64,000 bases of DNA from positions 124,001 to 188,000 of the forward strand of contig OZ243953.1 in the NCBI GenBank assembly GCA_965214475.1. Reading direction: 5' to 3'. The position numbers were made by a program, and so were the translations under genes. Numbering within the stretch: position 1 is the first letter of the stretch; each line of letters begins with the position of its first letter. Shown in pieces: positions 50,366 through 59,603 of the stretch. The stretch is from SIRX01 sp965214475 (GTDB lineage Bacteria > Actinomycetota > Rubrobacteria > Rubrobacterales > Rubrobacteraceae). The notes beneath the pieces are model-generated. The model saw nothing but the letters and a program-made list of their open reading frames with translations, did not search any database and was not told the origin of the DNA.

Positions 50366-51391
50366 GTGCTCCGCGACGCCCTACGAAAAGTAGCTACCGG
50401 AGAAGCCTTGACCGAAGGTGAGGCCGAGCGGGCCCTGGAGACCATAATGGAGGGCACCGTTCCGCCGGCGGCGACTGCGGCGCTCCTTACTGCTATGCGG
50501 CTCCGGGGCGAATCGGTGCCAGAAATCGTGGGTTTCGCCCGTGCCATGCGCCGCTTCGCCGAAAAGGTCGAGGCCCCTGAGGACGTAGTGGATACCTGTG
50601 GCACCGGCGGTGACGCCAGAGGAACCATAAACGTCTCTACGGCGGCGGCTTTCGTGGCGCGGGGAGCGGGAGTCACCATTGCGAAACACGGCAATCGGGC
50701 CGCTACCAGTCAGGCAGGCTCCGCCGATGTGCTGGAGGCGTTAGGGGCGGAGATAGAGCTCGGGCCGGATCAAGTCTCGCAGTGCATCGCTACCTCGGGC
50801 ATCGGCTTCATGTTCGCCCGTACCCATCACCCGGCGATGAAGTTCGTCGCTCCCGTGCGGGCGGAGTTGCCGTTCCGCACCATCTTCAACCTGCTCGGTC
50901 CGCTAACCAACCCCGCCGGTGCCAAGCGCCAACTTATAGGCGTCTTCGACGAGAACTATGTCCGACCCGTGGCCGAAACGCTGGCAGAGCTGGGCGCGGA
51001 GAAGGCGCTCGTGGCGCATGGCAAGGATGGGATGGATGAGATTACGGTCACAGCCGAGACCTCCATCGCTGAAGTCCGGGACAGTGAGATAAGAGAGTAT
51101 GAGATCTCCCCGGAAGACTTCGGGCTCTCCCGGCACGCCCCCGACGGCCTGCTCGGCGGCGACGCCCACCTAAACGCCCGAATACTCCGCGACATCCTCT
51201 CCGGCAAAGAACGTGGAGCGGCCCGCGACGTCATTCTGCTGAACGCTGGCGCCGCAATATACGTTGCTGACAAAGCGCAGAGTCTGAAGGAAGCAGTGCT
51301 AGAGGCTGACAAATCGCTAGAGAGCGGGGCCGCCTCCGAAGCACTTGAAACCTTTGTGAAAACTACCCGCCGCCTCTCGGGCTCCGTATGA
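50366..51391 (+). CDS. trpD: anthranilate phosphoribosyltransferase
   Basis: Transfers the phosphoribosyl group of PRPP to anthranilate. The glycine-rich PRPP site DTCGTGGDARGTINVSTAAAF, split here as CGTGGDARGTINVST, and KHGNRAATSQAGSADVLEALG are diagnostic; HHPAMKFVAPVRAELPFRT and NLLGPLTNPAGAKRQLIGV follow. Length 341. Start is GTG 50366. Its stop overlaps trpC (ATGA). Confidence 0.95.
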   Translation: MLRDALRKVATGEALTEGEAERALETIMEGTVPPAATAALLTAMRLRGESVPEIVGFARAMRRFAEKVEAPEDVVDTCGTGGDARGTINVSTAAAFVARGAGVTIAKHGNRAATSQAGSADVLEALGAEIELGPDQVSQCIATSGIGFMFARTHHPAMKFVAPVRAELPFRTIFNLLGPLTNPAGAKRQLIGVFDENYVRPVAETLAELGAEKALVAHGKDGMDEITVTAETSIAEVRDSEIREYEISPEDFGLSRHAPDGLLGGDAHLNARILRDILSGKERGAARDVILLNAGAAIYVADKAQSLKEAVLEADKSLESGAASEALETFVKTTRRLSGSV

Positions 51392-52146
51392 CGGTACTAG
51401 ACGACCTCGCCGCCGCTGCTCAGAAGCGGGCCGAGAAGCTCCGAGAGCAGACCGACCTCGACACCCTCTATGAGCAGGCGATGCTCTTCGAAAAACGAGA
51501 CTTTGTCGCCGCGCTCGCCGCGCCGGGCCTCTCCGTCATCTCAGAAATAAAGCGTGCCTCACCCTCGGCGGGCTTTATCCGGGAGGTCGAGCCTGCGGAG
51601 TGGGGCGCACGCTACGAGCACGAAGGCGCAGCCTGTCTCTCAGTCCTCACCGAGCCTGACTGGTTCAAGGGAAGTTTCGACGACCTCGACGCGGCGCGAG
51701 GAGCCACGACCCTGCCGGTTATCCGCAAAGACTTCACCGTGGACGAGGCGCAGGTGCTCGAAGCCGCAACTAGGACCGATGCCGTGCTGTTCATAGCCTC
51801 GCTATTCGACGCCGCATCGCTCGCGCGTTACGTTTCGCTAGCGGTAGAGGTTGGCCTTACGCCTCTGGTCGAAGTCCACGACGAACGGGAGGCGGGCATG
51901 GCGATGGAGTCAGGAGCCCGCGTCATCGGCGTGAACAATCGCAACCTCAAGAACTTCAGCGTTGACCTGGGAAACTTCGAACGGCTGGCGACCAGGCTCG
52001 CTGGTGCCACGCTGGTCGCGGAGAGCGGTGTCAAATTGCCGGAAGATGGCCGGAGACTGCTGGACGCCGGGGCCGACGCGGTGCTGGTGGGGGAGGCGGC
52101 GATGAGAGATCCAGAACTGGTTGCGAAGCTCTCAAAATTGTCATAA
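51388..52146 (+). CDS. trpC: indole-3-glycerol phosphate synthase
   Basis: TIM-barrel enzyme closing the indole ring. SEIKRASPSAGFI (catalytic Lys region), LSVLTEPDWFKGSFDDL, VIRKDFTVDEAQVLEA, VNNRNLKNFSVDL and VAESGVKLPEDG are the family blocks. Length 252, monofunctional; trpF is separate at 61872. ATG 51388 overlaps the trpD stop. It ends the trpGDC block. The 156-base gap after it shows no gene and leads into the restriction-modification remnant. Confidence 0.95.
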   Translation: MTVLDDLAAAAQKRAEKLREQTDLDTLYEQAMLFEKRDFVAALAAPGLSVISEIKRASPSAGFIREVEPAEWGARYEHEGAACLSVLTEPDWFKGSFDDLDAARGATTLPVIRKDFTVDEAQVLEAATRTDAVLFIASLFDAASLARYVSLAVEVGLTPLVEVHDEREAGMAMESGARVIGVNNRNLKNFSVDLGNFERLATRLAGATLVAESGVKLPEDGRRLLDAGADAVLVGEAAMRDPELVAKLSKLS

Positions 52147-52302
52147 CAAGTTAGCTGCTCTAGCCTGGCTCAGATACCACTTGCCGCACAAACCAGTTGA
52201 ACCTAAAATGTAGCGTAGATTCAATGCTTCCGTTTAGCGGTTTACGCAGAGTGCTTGAAGAGGAGCTAAAGCGACGGCTGATGTTAACGAGAGGATTATG
52301 TA

Positions 52303-55082
52303 TTGGGATTGGAACTTCGACCAGCTATCGCAAAGTATGGGGCTGAAGCCAAAGCCAAGCTGTCAAACGTTGCGGCAACAGGGGAACCGGAAGATCAACT
52401 TCGGGCGCCGCTCGAAGACTTGTTCGAGAACCTGGCTGAAATCTGTGGAGTCCCACCGTCCGAAATCGCGGCTGTGGGCGAGTCTTCGCTGGCCGAGTTG
52501 AAGACACGTCCTGATTACGCGATTACCGTACACAATGCGCTCGTCGGGTTTGTTGAGGTCAAGGCGCCCGGTAAGGGTGCCAACCCACGCAAGTTCAAAG
52601 ACCGGCACGACAAGCAGCAGTGGGAAAAGCTTCAGTCGCTCCCGAATCTGCTCTACACCGATGGCAACGAGTTCAGCCTGTGGCGCAGCGGTGAGCTGGT
52701 AGGACAGATCGTGAGTCTCATCGGTGACGTCGAAACTTCCGGGGCCGATCTCGACGCACCGTCTAGCCTGCTGGGCCTCTTTGGAGCTTTCATCACATGG
52801 GATCCCATTCCTCCACGCGATGCAAAACAATTGGCCGAGGTGAGCGCCCGGCTGTGTCGGTTGTTGCGCGACGAGGTGAACGAGCAGTTGGCGCTCGGGA
52901 GCCCGGCTCTAACGGCGCTCGCGGCCGACTGGAGGAAATTGCTGTTCCCAGAGGCGTCCAACGAGCAGTTCGCAGACGGATACGCCCAGGCCGTCACGTT
53001 CGGCTTGCTGATGGCCCGGGCGCGAGAGATAAAGCTTAGTGAAGGGCTCGATCAGATTGCTCGGAAACTGGGACAAACGAACTCGCTGATCGGCACCGCG
53101 TTGCGCATCCTGACGGATGATGCGGAGAATCAGGCAACACTGGAGACTTCGCTAGGCACTCTCACACGGGTGCTCGATGAGATTCACTGGAAGGCCATCA
53201 GCAAGGGCGATCCCGACGCGTGGCTCTACTTCTACGAGGACTTTCTTGAGGTCTACGACAATAAGCTCCGAAAGCAGACCGGCTCGTACTACACGCCGCC
53301 CGAGGTCGTTGGCGCGATGGTTCGGTTGGTAGACGACGTGCTCCGGGATAGGTTCAGACTCACTTCGGGCCTGGCATCGCCCGAAGTGACCGTGGCCGAT
53401 CCATCGGTCGGCACGGGCACTTTCATACTCGGGACGTTGCGCCGGATCGCTAAGACGGTCGAAGAGAACGAGGGACCCGGTGCTGTGCCCGCTGCGATAG
53501 ATGCTGCCATAAAACGCTTGATCTCGTTCGAGATACAACTCGGGCCGTTCGCGGTGGCACAGTTGCGCATTCTGGCCGAGCTTGCGGAACTAACCAAAAC
53601 CGCCGCGCCGCCGACAACATCGCTGCAAATGTTCGTCACCGATGCGCTGGGTAATCCCTATGAAGAGCAAGATTGGCTACCCGCGATCTTCGGTCCGATT
53701 GCGAAGTCTCGGCAGCAGGCCAACGAGATCAAACGTCGGGAACCTATCACGGTGGTTATAGGCAATCCGCCATATAAGGAGAAGGCAAAGGGCCGCGGCG
53801 GATGGGTGGAGTCCGGCAACGCGGTCGAGGCCGCGCCGCTCGCGGCGTGGATGCCACCGCGCGAATGGGGGATTGGCGCACACACGAGACACCTGCGTAA
53901 CCTGTACGTGTACTTCTGGCGCTGGGCGACGTGGAAAGTGTTCGACCATCAACCGGAGGCCAGTACGGGGATCGTCTGTTTTATCACGGTAGCCGGCTTC
54001 CTCAACGGCCCCGGCTTCCAGAAGATGCGCGACTACCTCCGGCGAACCACCGATGAGCTGTGGGTGATCGACTGCTCGCCGGAGGGGCACCAGCCTGCGG
54101 TCAACAGCAGAATCTTCGAGGCGGTACAGCAACCCGTGTGCATCGTGCTCGCCTCCCGGTCCAAATATATCTCACGATAGGCGATAGATCGCCATCGACG
54201 GGCCCTGCGATAACCTTTGCAGCACTGCTTCCCGACCTCAACCATTACAACGGGCGTGGTGAGCGTATCTTACCAATCTGGCGTGATCGTGACGCCACCG
54301 TTCCCAACGTTCCTCACGTCCTGCTCGACTATCTCGGACAGCGCTACGAGAAGACGGTTGGCGCGGAGGACCTGATGGCCTACATCGCTGCGGTAGCATC
54401 GCATCCGGCTTTCACGGCACGCTTCAAAGCCGATCTTGCACAGCCGGGACTCAGGGTTCCGCTAACAGCCGAGGGTGATGTCTTCGACGCCGCTGTCGAG
54501 CTTGGGCGTACAGTAATCTGGCTTCAAACCTTTGGCGAGCGATTCGTGGATACCCAAGAAGGTCGGCCCGCGGGGCCACCGAGGCTCGCATCGGACGAAG
54601 TGCCACGAATCCCCGCGGACGGTGCGATCCCGCTAGACTCGGAGGCAATGCAAGATACCCTCGACTACGACGCGGCCAACCGACGGCTATTGGTGGGTAG
54701 CGGGCATGTGGAGAACGTGGATCCTCGGGTGTGGAATTACGAGGTGTCTGGCAAGCAAGTGTTGCGGCAGTGGTTCAGCTACCGCAAGGCGAACCGTGAA
54801 CGGCCGATTATCGGCGACCGGCGTCCGCCGTCAAAGCTAGGAGAACTGCAGCCCGATCACTGGCTCGCAGAGTACACGACAGAACTCATGAACGTGCTCA
54901 ACGTACTCGGCCGACTCGTCGATCTCGAACAACCACAAGCCGAGCTGCTCGGGCGGATCTGCTCCGCACAAACCATCTCCGATGACGAGCTGCGCGAGGC
55001 GGGTGCGCTCACGGTGGATGCAGAGACAATGTCGAAAAGCACGCCGCCTGATACCTCAAAACAGGCTAGTCTCCTTGACTGA
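52303..55082 (+). pseudogene. single-chain restriction-modification enzyme (type ISP/IIG-like), internal deletion
   Basis: The first part (52303-54180) has a PD-(D/E)xK-type nuclease pattern, Pro70-Asp71 then Glu85-Val-Lys87 (GFVEVKAPG), and an N6-adenine methyltransferase core: KQTGSYYTPPEVV, DPSVGTGTF from Asp366, and NPPY at 488-491. It reads through VQQPVCIVLASRS and then stops. The rest continues in another frame from about 54151 (VQIYLTIGDRSPSTGPAITF), through LLPDLNHYNGRG and FGERFVD, to RRPPSKLGELQPDHW, the C-terminal domain of these enzymes. The joint lacks the usual central segment of roughly 150-250 residues, probably part of target recognition. I read it as a deletion that also broke the frame. 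Start TTG 52303 has GAGAGG upstream. Confidence 0.75.
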
Positions 55083-55216
55083 GCGCGAGAGTTACTTTGT
55101 GGTATTACAAAGCAAACCGGTGTTAGTAATATCTGTGACGTCGCACCGAGGGGGTTTGCGCGTAAGTTTCCATATCTCACCGTACAGGCTGTGGAGGAAG
55201 AGTCATAAAAATCGGA

Positions 55217-56047
55217 ATGTCGAAGACTATCGCGGTAACCATAGTTTCCTTTTTGCTCGCGGCAACTTTGGGCGGATTCTATGCCGTCAAGGCGCATAGA
55301 CAGCCGGCCCCCGAACAGCTTGAAGGCCAGGGTGCGGGTCGCTGGCATCCGAAGCCCGGGACCAGTTGGCAGTGGCAGCTCTCCAGTCAGCCGGGGAAAC
55401 CGATCAACGTGGATGCCTATGATGTGGACGGCTTCGATACCTCTAAGCGCACCGTAAACCGTCTCCACCGCAATGACAGTAAGGCCATCTGTTATGTAAA
55501 TGTCGGTGCCTGGGAGAACTGGCGATCCGACAAGAAGAAGTTTCCGAAGAGCGTATTGGGCAGGAAATATGCAGGATGGGCCGGTGAGAAGTGGCTGGAC
55601 ATCCGCCGCATAAAGAAGCTCGCCCCGATCATGCGCGCCCGCTTCGATATGTGCAAACGCAAAGGATTCGACGCCATAGAGCCGGATAATATGGACAACT
55701 ACACCAACAAGACCGGCTTTCCCATAAAGGCAAAGCATCAGCTCCGCTACAACAAGTGGTTGGCAAAGGAAGCCCACAAACGCGGTCTCGCCATCGCCCT
55801 CAAGAACGATCCCGCCCAGGCCCGGCAATTGAACCGGTACTTCGACTTTGCGATCACCGAGGACTGCTTCAATCAGGGTTGGTGTGGCAGGATGAAGCCG
55901 TTTATAAACCAGAATAAGGCGGTTCTAGCTGCGGAATACACTGACACCGGGATAAAGCCGCGGCAGTTCTGCCCGAAGGCGAAACGGACGAAGTTCGACG
56001 CAATTTACAAGAAGCGCAACCTCGGAGCCTGGCGTCGCGGTTGTTGA
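55217..56047 (+). CDS. secreted or anchored GH114-like protein
   Basis: A 276-residue protein with an N-terminal signal or anchor (TIAVTIVSFLLAATLGGFYAV). The rest is a TIM-barrel resembling the endo-alpha-1,4-polygalactosaminidase family: WQWQLSS, VDAYDVDGFDTSK, AICYVNVGAWENWR, FDAIEPDNMDNY, LAIALKND and AITEDCF. The family cleaves galactosamine polymers, but most members are uncharacterised. Several Cys residues (DCFNQGWC, QFCPKAK, RRGC) suggest disulfides outside the cell. ATG 55217 is the likely start, with GGAGGAAG further upstream than usual. It is convergent with the TlpA-like gene. Confidence 0.72.
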   Translation: MSKTIAVTIVSFLLAATLGGFYAVKAHRQPAPEQLEGQGAGRWHPKPGTSWQWQLSSQPGKPINVDAYDVDGFDTSKRTVNRLHRNDSKAICYVNVGAWENWRSDKKKFPKSVLGRKYAGWAGEKWLDIRRIKKLAPIMRARFDMCKRKGFDAIEPDNMDNYTNKTGFPIKAKHQLRYNKWLAKEAHKRGLAIALKNDPAQARQLNRYFDFAITEDCFNQGWCGRMKPFINQNKAVLAAEYTDTGIKPRQFCPKAKRTKFDAIYKKRNLGAWRRGC

Positions 56048-56081
56048 GGTGGACCCGGAGCCAGGGATCTGTACAGACTTT

Positions 56082-56828
56082 CTAGGTTCGGTTCTTTTCG
56101 TCTAGCAGATCCTGGATCTTCTTCTCCGTCTCCGCGTAGGCGCCTTCTCCGAAGTGCTTGTAGCGGATAAAACCGTCGGCGTCGATGAGGTACCAGGCGG
56201 GCCAATAGAGGTTGTTATAAGCGTTCCAAGCGGCATAGTTGTTATCGAGGACTACCGGATACTGGATGCCGGCCTCCTGAACTGCCATCGCCACGTTGTT
56301 GTAGTCCTTCTCGAACTCGAACTCCGGTGAGTGGACGCCGATGACCTGGAGGCCGTCGTCCGCGTATTCTTCGTGGAAGCCGCTGATATACGGCTGGGCA
56401 TTCTGGCAGTTGTAGCAAGTGTAGGTCCAGAATTCTAGCAGCACTACCTTCTCGTCTCGGAGCCCTTCGAGCGAGACGCCGTCGGTGTTGATGAAGCCGG
56501 TGGGGCCGGTGATCTCCGCCGCGCGCTTGAACTCTTCCTCTTTCTTGGCGATTCTATCGGCACTGCTTTCGCTATTGCTCTGAACTTGCTCCGTCTCTGG
56601 CTTTTGCTGCCCTGTTTTGTCTGGGGCGGGTTTGGTTACTGATTTGGCCTCTGCGGATTCGATAGTAGTCGGTCCCTCTATCGTCGCCCCGGTGGTTGGT
56701 GGGATCATCCGTGTTTGTGTGCCGGTTCGGCCCAATGTATTCAACCCGAACTCCACAAAAGCTATTGCGATGACGATTGTGAGTATCGTCAGGGCGAGAA
56801 GTACGGGTCTTGGGACCAGGGATCTCAT
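56082..56828 (-). CDS. membrane-anchored thioredoxin-like protein (TlpA/DipZ-type)
   Basis: Extracytoplasmic thiol-disulfide protein, 248 residues. Residues 8-30 form a membrane anchor; 35-90 are a Ser/Thr/Gln-rich linker. The thioredoxin fold begins near 100 with GFINTDGVSLEGLRDEKVVL; the active site is WTYTCYNC with Cys138 and Cys141, close to the DipZ motif WTYSCINC. VLDNNYAAWNAY and YWPAWYLIDADG complete the domain. ATG 56828 overlaps the ccdA stop (ATGA); a longer in-frame reading through ccdA is not credible. With CcdA it forms a two-gene version of the fused mycobacterial DipZ. Confidence 0.87.
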   Translation of the reverse strand: MRSLVPRPVLLALTILTIVIAIAFVEFGLNTLGRTGTQTRMIPPTTGATIEGPTTIESAEAKSVTKPAPDKTGQQKPETEQVQSNSESSADRIAKKEEEFKRAAEITGPTGFINTDGVSLEGLRDEKVVLLEFWTYTCYNCQNAQPYISGFHEEYADDGLQVIGVHSPEFEFEKDYNNVAMAVQEAGIQYPVVLDNNYAAWNAYNNLYWPAWYLIDADGFIRYKHFGEGAYAETEKKIQDLLDEKNRT

Positions 56829-57541
56829 AGCAACACCTCGTTGAGTAGTTGGAAGTTGGCGAGCAAGCTGAGTTTGTTGGTAAAGACGAGCACTCCCATC
56901 CCGATCAGGACTACTCCGAACACCGTGTGCAAGCGTGCGGCTCCCTTGCGATGTTTCTTGATAAATCCGAACGCCCGGGACGGGAAGAGAGCAACCAGCA
57001 GGAACGGCGCCCCGAGTCCGATAGCGTAGGCGAGTAGCAGGGGAAACGCGGATGCTGGCTGGGCGGCGGCGAGGGCGAGTGTGGAGCCCAGTATCGGCCC
57101 GACGCACGGCGTCCACGCTACCGCGAAAGAAGCGCCAAATAACAGAGAGGCCAGATGTCCCGGTTTTAGCATCGTTGGCTGCACCGAGAATTGGCGATCC
57201 AGAAAAGGCAGGTGGAGCAAGCCGGTCAGGTGGAGCCCGAGCAGGATTACGACCACTCCCGCGGTGCGCGAGAGCCAGGTGAGTGTTTCTGTAGCTGCCT
57301 CTTGTAGCACCGCGTTTAGGAGGATGCCCAGGGCGGCAAAGACCGTTGAGAAGCCAAACACGAAGAGCAGGGTGCTCAGGAGTACGTCCTTCCGTTTGAG
57401 CTCTGTGTTGCCGAGCGAGGTACCCGCGAGCTGGGCGAGAAAAGCCGGAATCACCGGCAACATACATGGCGAGAGGAAAGACGCGAGCCCCGCCACGGTG
57501 GCTAGCAACAGCGTAGGTTCGTTCACGCTACGACGGACCAC
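56825..57541 (-). CDS. ccdA: CcdA/DsbD-type transmembrane thiol-electron transporter
   Basis: A 238-residue membrane protein with six helices that carries reducing equivalents across the membrane to periplasmic-side thioredoxins. The two conserved cysteines are in FLSPCMLPVIPAFL and WTPCVGPILGS. Typical glycine-rich helices (VVVILLGLHLTGLL) follow. GTG 57541 is the probable start, with TATATT 7 bases upstream and no ribosome-binding site. It is coupled to the thioredoxin-like gene by a 4-base overlap. The gene symbol is given by family, not by proven role in cytochrome c maturation. Confidence 0.87.
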   Translation of the reverse strand: MVRRSVNEPTLLLATVAGLASFLSPCMLPVIPAFLAQLAGTSLGNTELKRKDVLLSTLLFVFGFSTVFAALGILLNAVLQEAATETLTWLSRTAGVVVILLGLHLTGLLHLPFLDRQFSVQPTMLKPGHLASLLFGASFAVAWTPCVGPILGSTLALAAAQPASAFPLLLAYAIGLGAPFLLVALFPSRAFGFIKKHRKGAARLHTVFGVVLIGMGVLVFTNKLSLLANFQLLNEVLL

Positions 57542-57548
57542 TGTACCG

Positions 57549-57554
57549 AATATA
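57549..57554 (-). promoter_or_regulatory. -10 box (TATATT) of ccdA
   Basis: On the minus strand TATATT, seven bases (CGGTACA) and GTG 57541 follow without a ribosome-binding site. The rest of the 232-base gap to 57773 shows no gene; it must hold the promoter of the divergent membrane protein gene. Confidence 0.5.
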
Positions 57555-57773
57555 GTCTACTCTCGACGGGCCTTCCTTTCTCGGTGTGATCACCTTGCAC
57601 CGCGATTCTGTCACGGGAACTAACGAGGAACAATGCATTATGGTTCGTTACGTCCGGATCGTAAGAAACAGTTAAGCTTTCCAGTGTACGGGCGATCAGA
57701 ATTGCAGTAGGTTAATATAGAGTCAACTTAATATTGGTGTCTGGATAAGTAAGCGGCAAGGAGCAATGCAAGT

Positions 57774-58325
57774 TTGAGGCGTACTGGATGGGTGGGCGTC
57801 ATTTTGGGCGCAATGCTGGCGCTGGCACTCGGAAGATTTCTTGTCTGGGCACTGATCTGGGCGTTGCCGAATCGCTACCCGGGCCTCTTCAATACGATCT
57901 TTTACGCGGACGCCGCCGTAGACACCGCCAAGTTTTCAGAAGTAGGACAAACGATAGCGAACACCGTTATGTCCCTCACGGGGCAGACCGTGGCGGATGC
58001 CGTCTGGGTTATAACTTGGTTAGGTTCTTGGGCGCTCGCGTATTTCCTCGGAGGTCTCGTAGCCGGCACACTTGCCCCCGGGCTTCGGCAAATCTTTACG
58101 GAGCGCTGACTGCAGTGTGCGGGGGGACTATATGGCGTCGCCGTTAATCTCGTGCAGTTCTTCAACTCTGCGGCTTTAACAGACCCGCAGAGTCAGGCCT
58201 TTGCAGTGATGGGCACCATATTGTTTTCTTTCTTAGTCTTGCCGTTTACTATCTTGGCTTCGTACACTGGTGGAAAGGTAGCAGGGAAACTGCGTTTCAG
58301 AAACTCGAATAGTGTTCTTGAGTAG
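57774..58325 (+). pseudogene. membrane protein with an in-frame TGA, paralogue of the one at 10177-10594
   Basis: TTG 57774 opens a frame giving WVGVILGAMLALALGRF and a long loop, then WALAYFLGGLVAG and the stop TGA at 58107-58109. The same frame continues beyond the stop for 71 codons as GGLYGVAVNLVQFFNSA, FSFLVLPFTILASYTGGKV and AGKLRF, ending at TAG 58323. This second part aligns with the second half of the membrane protein at 10177-10594 (GLNGLVVVVIG, YAGGKIGAR), so the two belong together. It is either inactivated by a single nonsense change, read through, or split. AAGGAG lies about 10 bases upstream of the TTG. Function unknown. Confidence 0.6.
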
Positions 58326-58360
58326 AGTGACCTTCCACAGCATGAGTAAAACCCGTACCC

Positions 58361-59599
58361 TCAGGCGCGGCGAAGGGTGAAGCAGAACCTGGAACCTTTG
58401 CCGGGCTGGCTTTCGGCGTGGATCTCACCGCCTTGCGCCTCGATCAGGCCGCGTGCTATAGCGAGCCCGAGCCCGGCACCGGTAGCGGCCTCGGACCGGG
58501 TTCGAGATTTCTCGCTGCGGAACGCGCGCTCGAAGACGTACGGCAGGTCGTCTTCCGCTATACCCTCTCCGGTATCGGCTACCTCGACCTGAACTTTGTC
58601 TTCTTGCGGCGCGGCGCGCAGAAAGATGGTGCCGTCGGCGGGGGTGTGGTGCAGGGCGTTGGAGATGAGGTTTTGCAACACGCGCTGGAGCTTGGGCGGG
58701 TTGGCGAGTACCGGATCTACCTCGCTTTCTACTTCACCGATGAGCCTCACTCCTTGTTGCTCGGCCTGGGCTTGAAAGCTGGAGAGCGTGTCGGAGGCGA
58801 GGTCGCGCAGCGAGGCTTCCTCCAGCGTTAGCTTTAGCACGCCGGCGTCTATGCGGGCGAGCTCGAACAGGTCGTCGACCAGGCGGCTGAGGTGGGCAAG
58901 CTCGCCCCGGGCGGATTGGAGATAGCGAGCCTCGGTCTCGGGGTCGGCGGCTACCCTGTCGGCGACGGCTTCGATGAGCGCGCGGGTAGAGGCGAGCGGC
59001 GTGCGGAGGTCGTGGGAGACGGAGGCTATGAGGTCTCGGCGGGACTGCTCCATCTCACGTTCGTGTTCTTTGGCCTCGTCTAGGGCCGACGCCATGCGGT
59101 TGAAGTCACCGGCCAGGCCGGAGATCTCATCGTACCCCTCGACCGGGACCTTCGTCTGCAGCTTGCCTTCGGTGAGTTGCGCGGCCCCGCGCCGCACGCG
59201 CTCTATACGGCTTGCCATGGGGGCGGCGCAGAGCAGACTGAAGCCGACCGAGAGCACGGCTGCGAAGAGCAGCATGGTCAGCACGATCACGAAGTCGTGG
59301 CTGGAGATGAACATGGCCCGCGCCCCGGCCAACATCATACCCAACAGGAGCAGGCTACCGATCAGACCACCCCCCACGAGCTGCGCCCGCACACCACCAA
59401 GACGCCCGAGCACGGCAGGCCGCACCACGGCCAACGCGACGAGACCGCCACCACCGCCCGCTCCGGCCAATAGCAGGGCGATGGCCGGCAAGTCCGAAGC
59501 CGGGACCCCGAACAGTGTGGCGCTGACTAGAACGGTCACCGCGAGCGCGCCGAGTAAGAATATCAGCGCCACAGAGAGCGTTTGAAGTATCGTTCTCAT
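58361..59599 (-). CDS. sensor histidine kinase
   Basis: Membrane sensor of the two-component system with the gene behind it. About four or five hydrophobic segments fill residues 1-150, with no sizeable external sensor domain. A HAMP region follows (RIERVRRGAAQLTEGKLQTKV), then the H-box VSHDLRTPLAS, N-box NLISNALHHTP, G1 DTGEGI, F-box YVFERAF and G2 GAGLGLAIARG. All catalytic parts are intact. ATG 59599 is the assumed start (412 residues); TTG 59614 is also in frame and no ribosome-binding site settles it. The start lies 4 bases after the regulator stop. Confidence 0.9.
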   Translation of the reverse strand: MRTILQTLSVALIFLLGALAVTVLVSATLFGVPASDLPAIALLLAGAGGGGGLVALAVVRPAVLGRLGGVRAQLVGGGLIGSLLLLGMMLAGARAMFISSHDFVIVLTMLLFAAVLSVGFSLLCAAPMASRIERVRRGAAQLTEGKLQTKVPVEGYDEISGLAGDFNRMASALDEAKEHEREMEQSRRDLIASVSHDLRTPLASTRALIEAVADRVAADPETEARYLQSARGELAHLSRLVDDLFELARIDAGVLKLTLEEASLRDLASDTLSSFQAQAEQQGVRLIGEVESEVDPVLANPPKLQRVLQNLISNALHHTPADGTIFLRAAPQEDKVQVEVADTGEGIAEDDLPYVFERAFRSEKSRTRSEAATGAGLGLAIARGLIEAQGGEIHAESQPGKGSRFCFTLRRA

Positions 59600-59603
59600 A
59601 CCT

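Noticed and set aside
54857..55828. Minus-strand frame across the end of the restriction-modification remnant and the GH114-like gene
   Set aside because: It crosses two plus-strand genes with real domains and has no domain of its own.
57774..58325. Selenocysteine reading of the in-frame TGA
   Set aside because: The aligned paralogue has no Cys or Sec at that position, and no Sec insertion hairpin or redox motif is seen.
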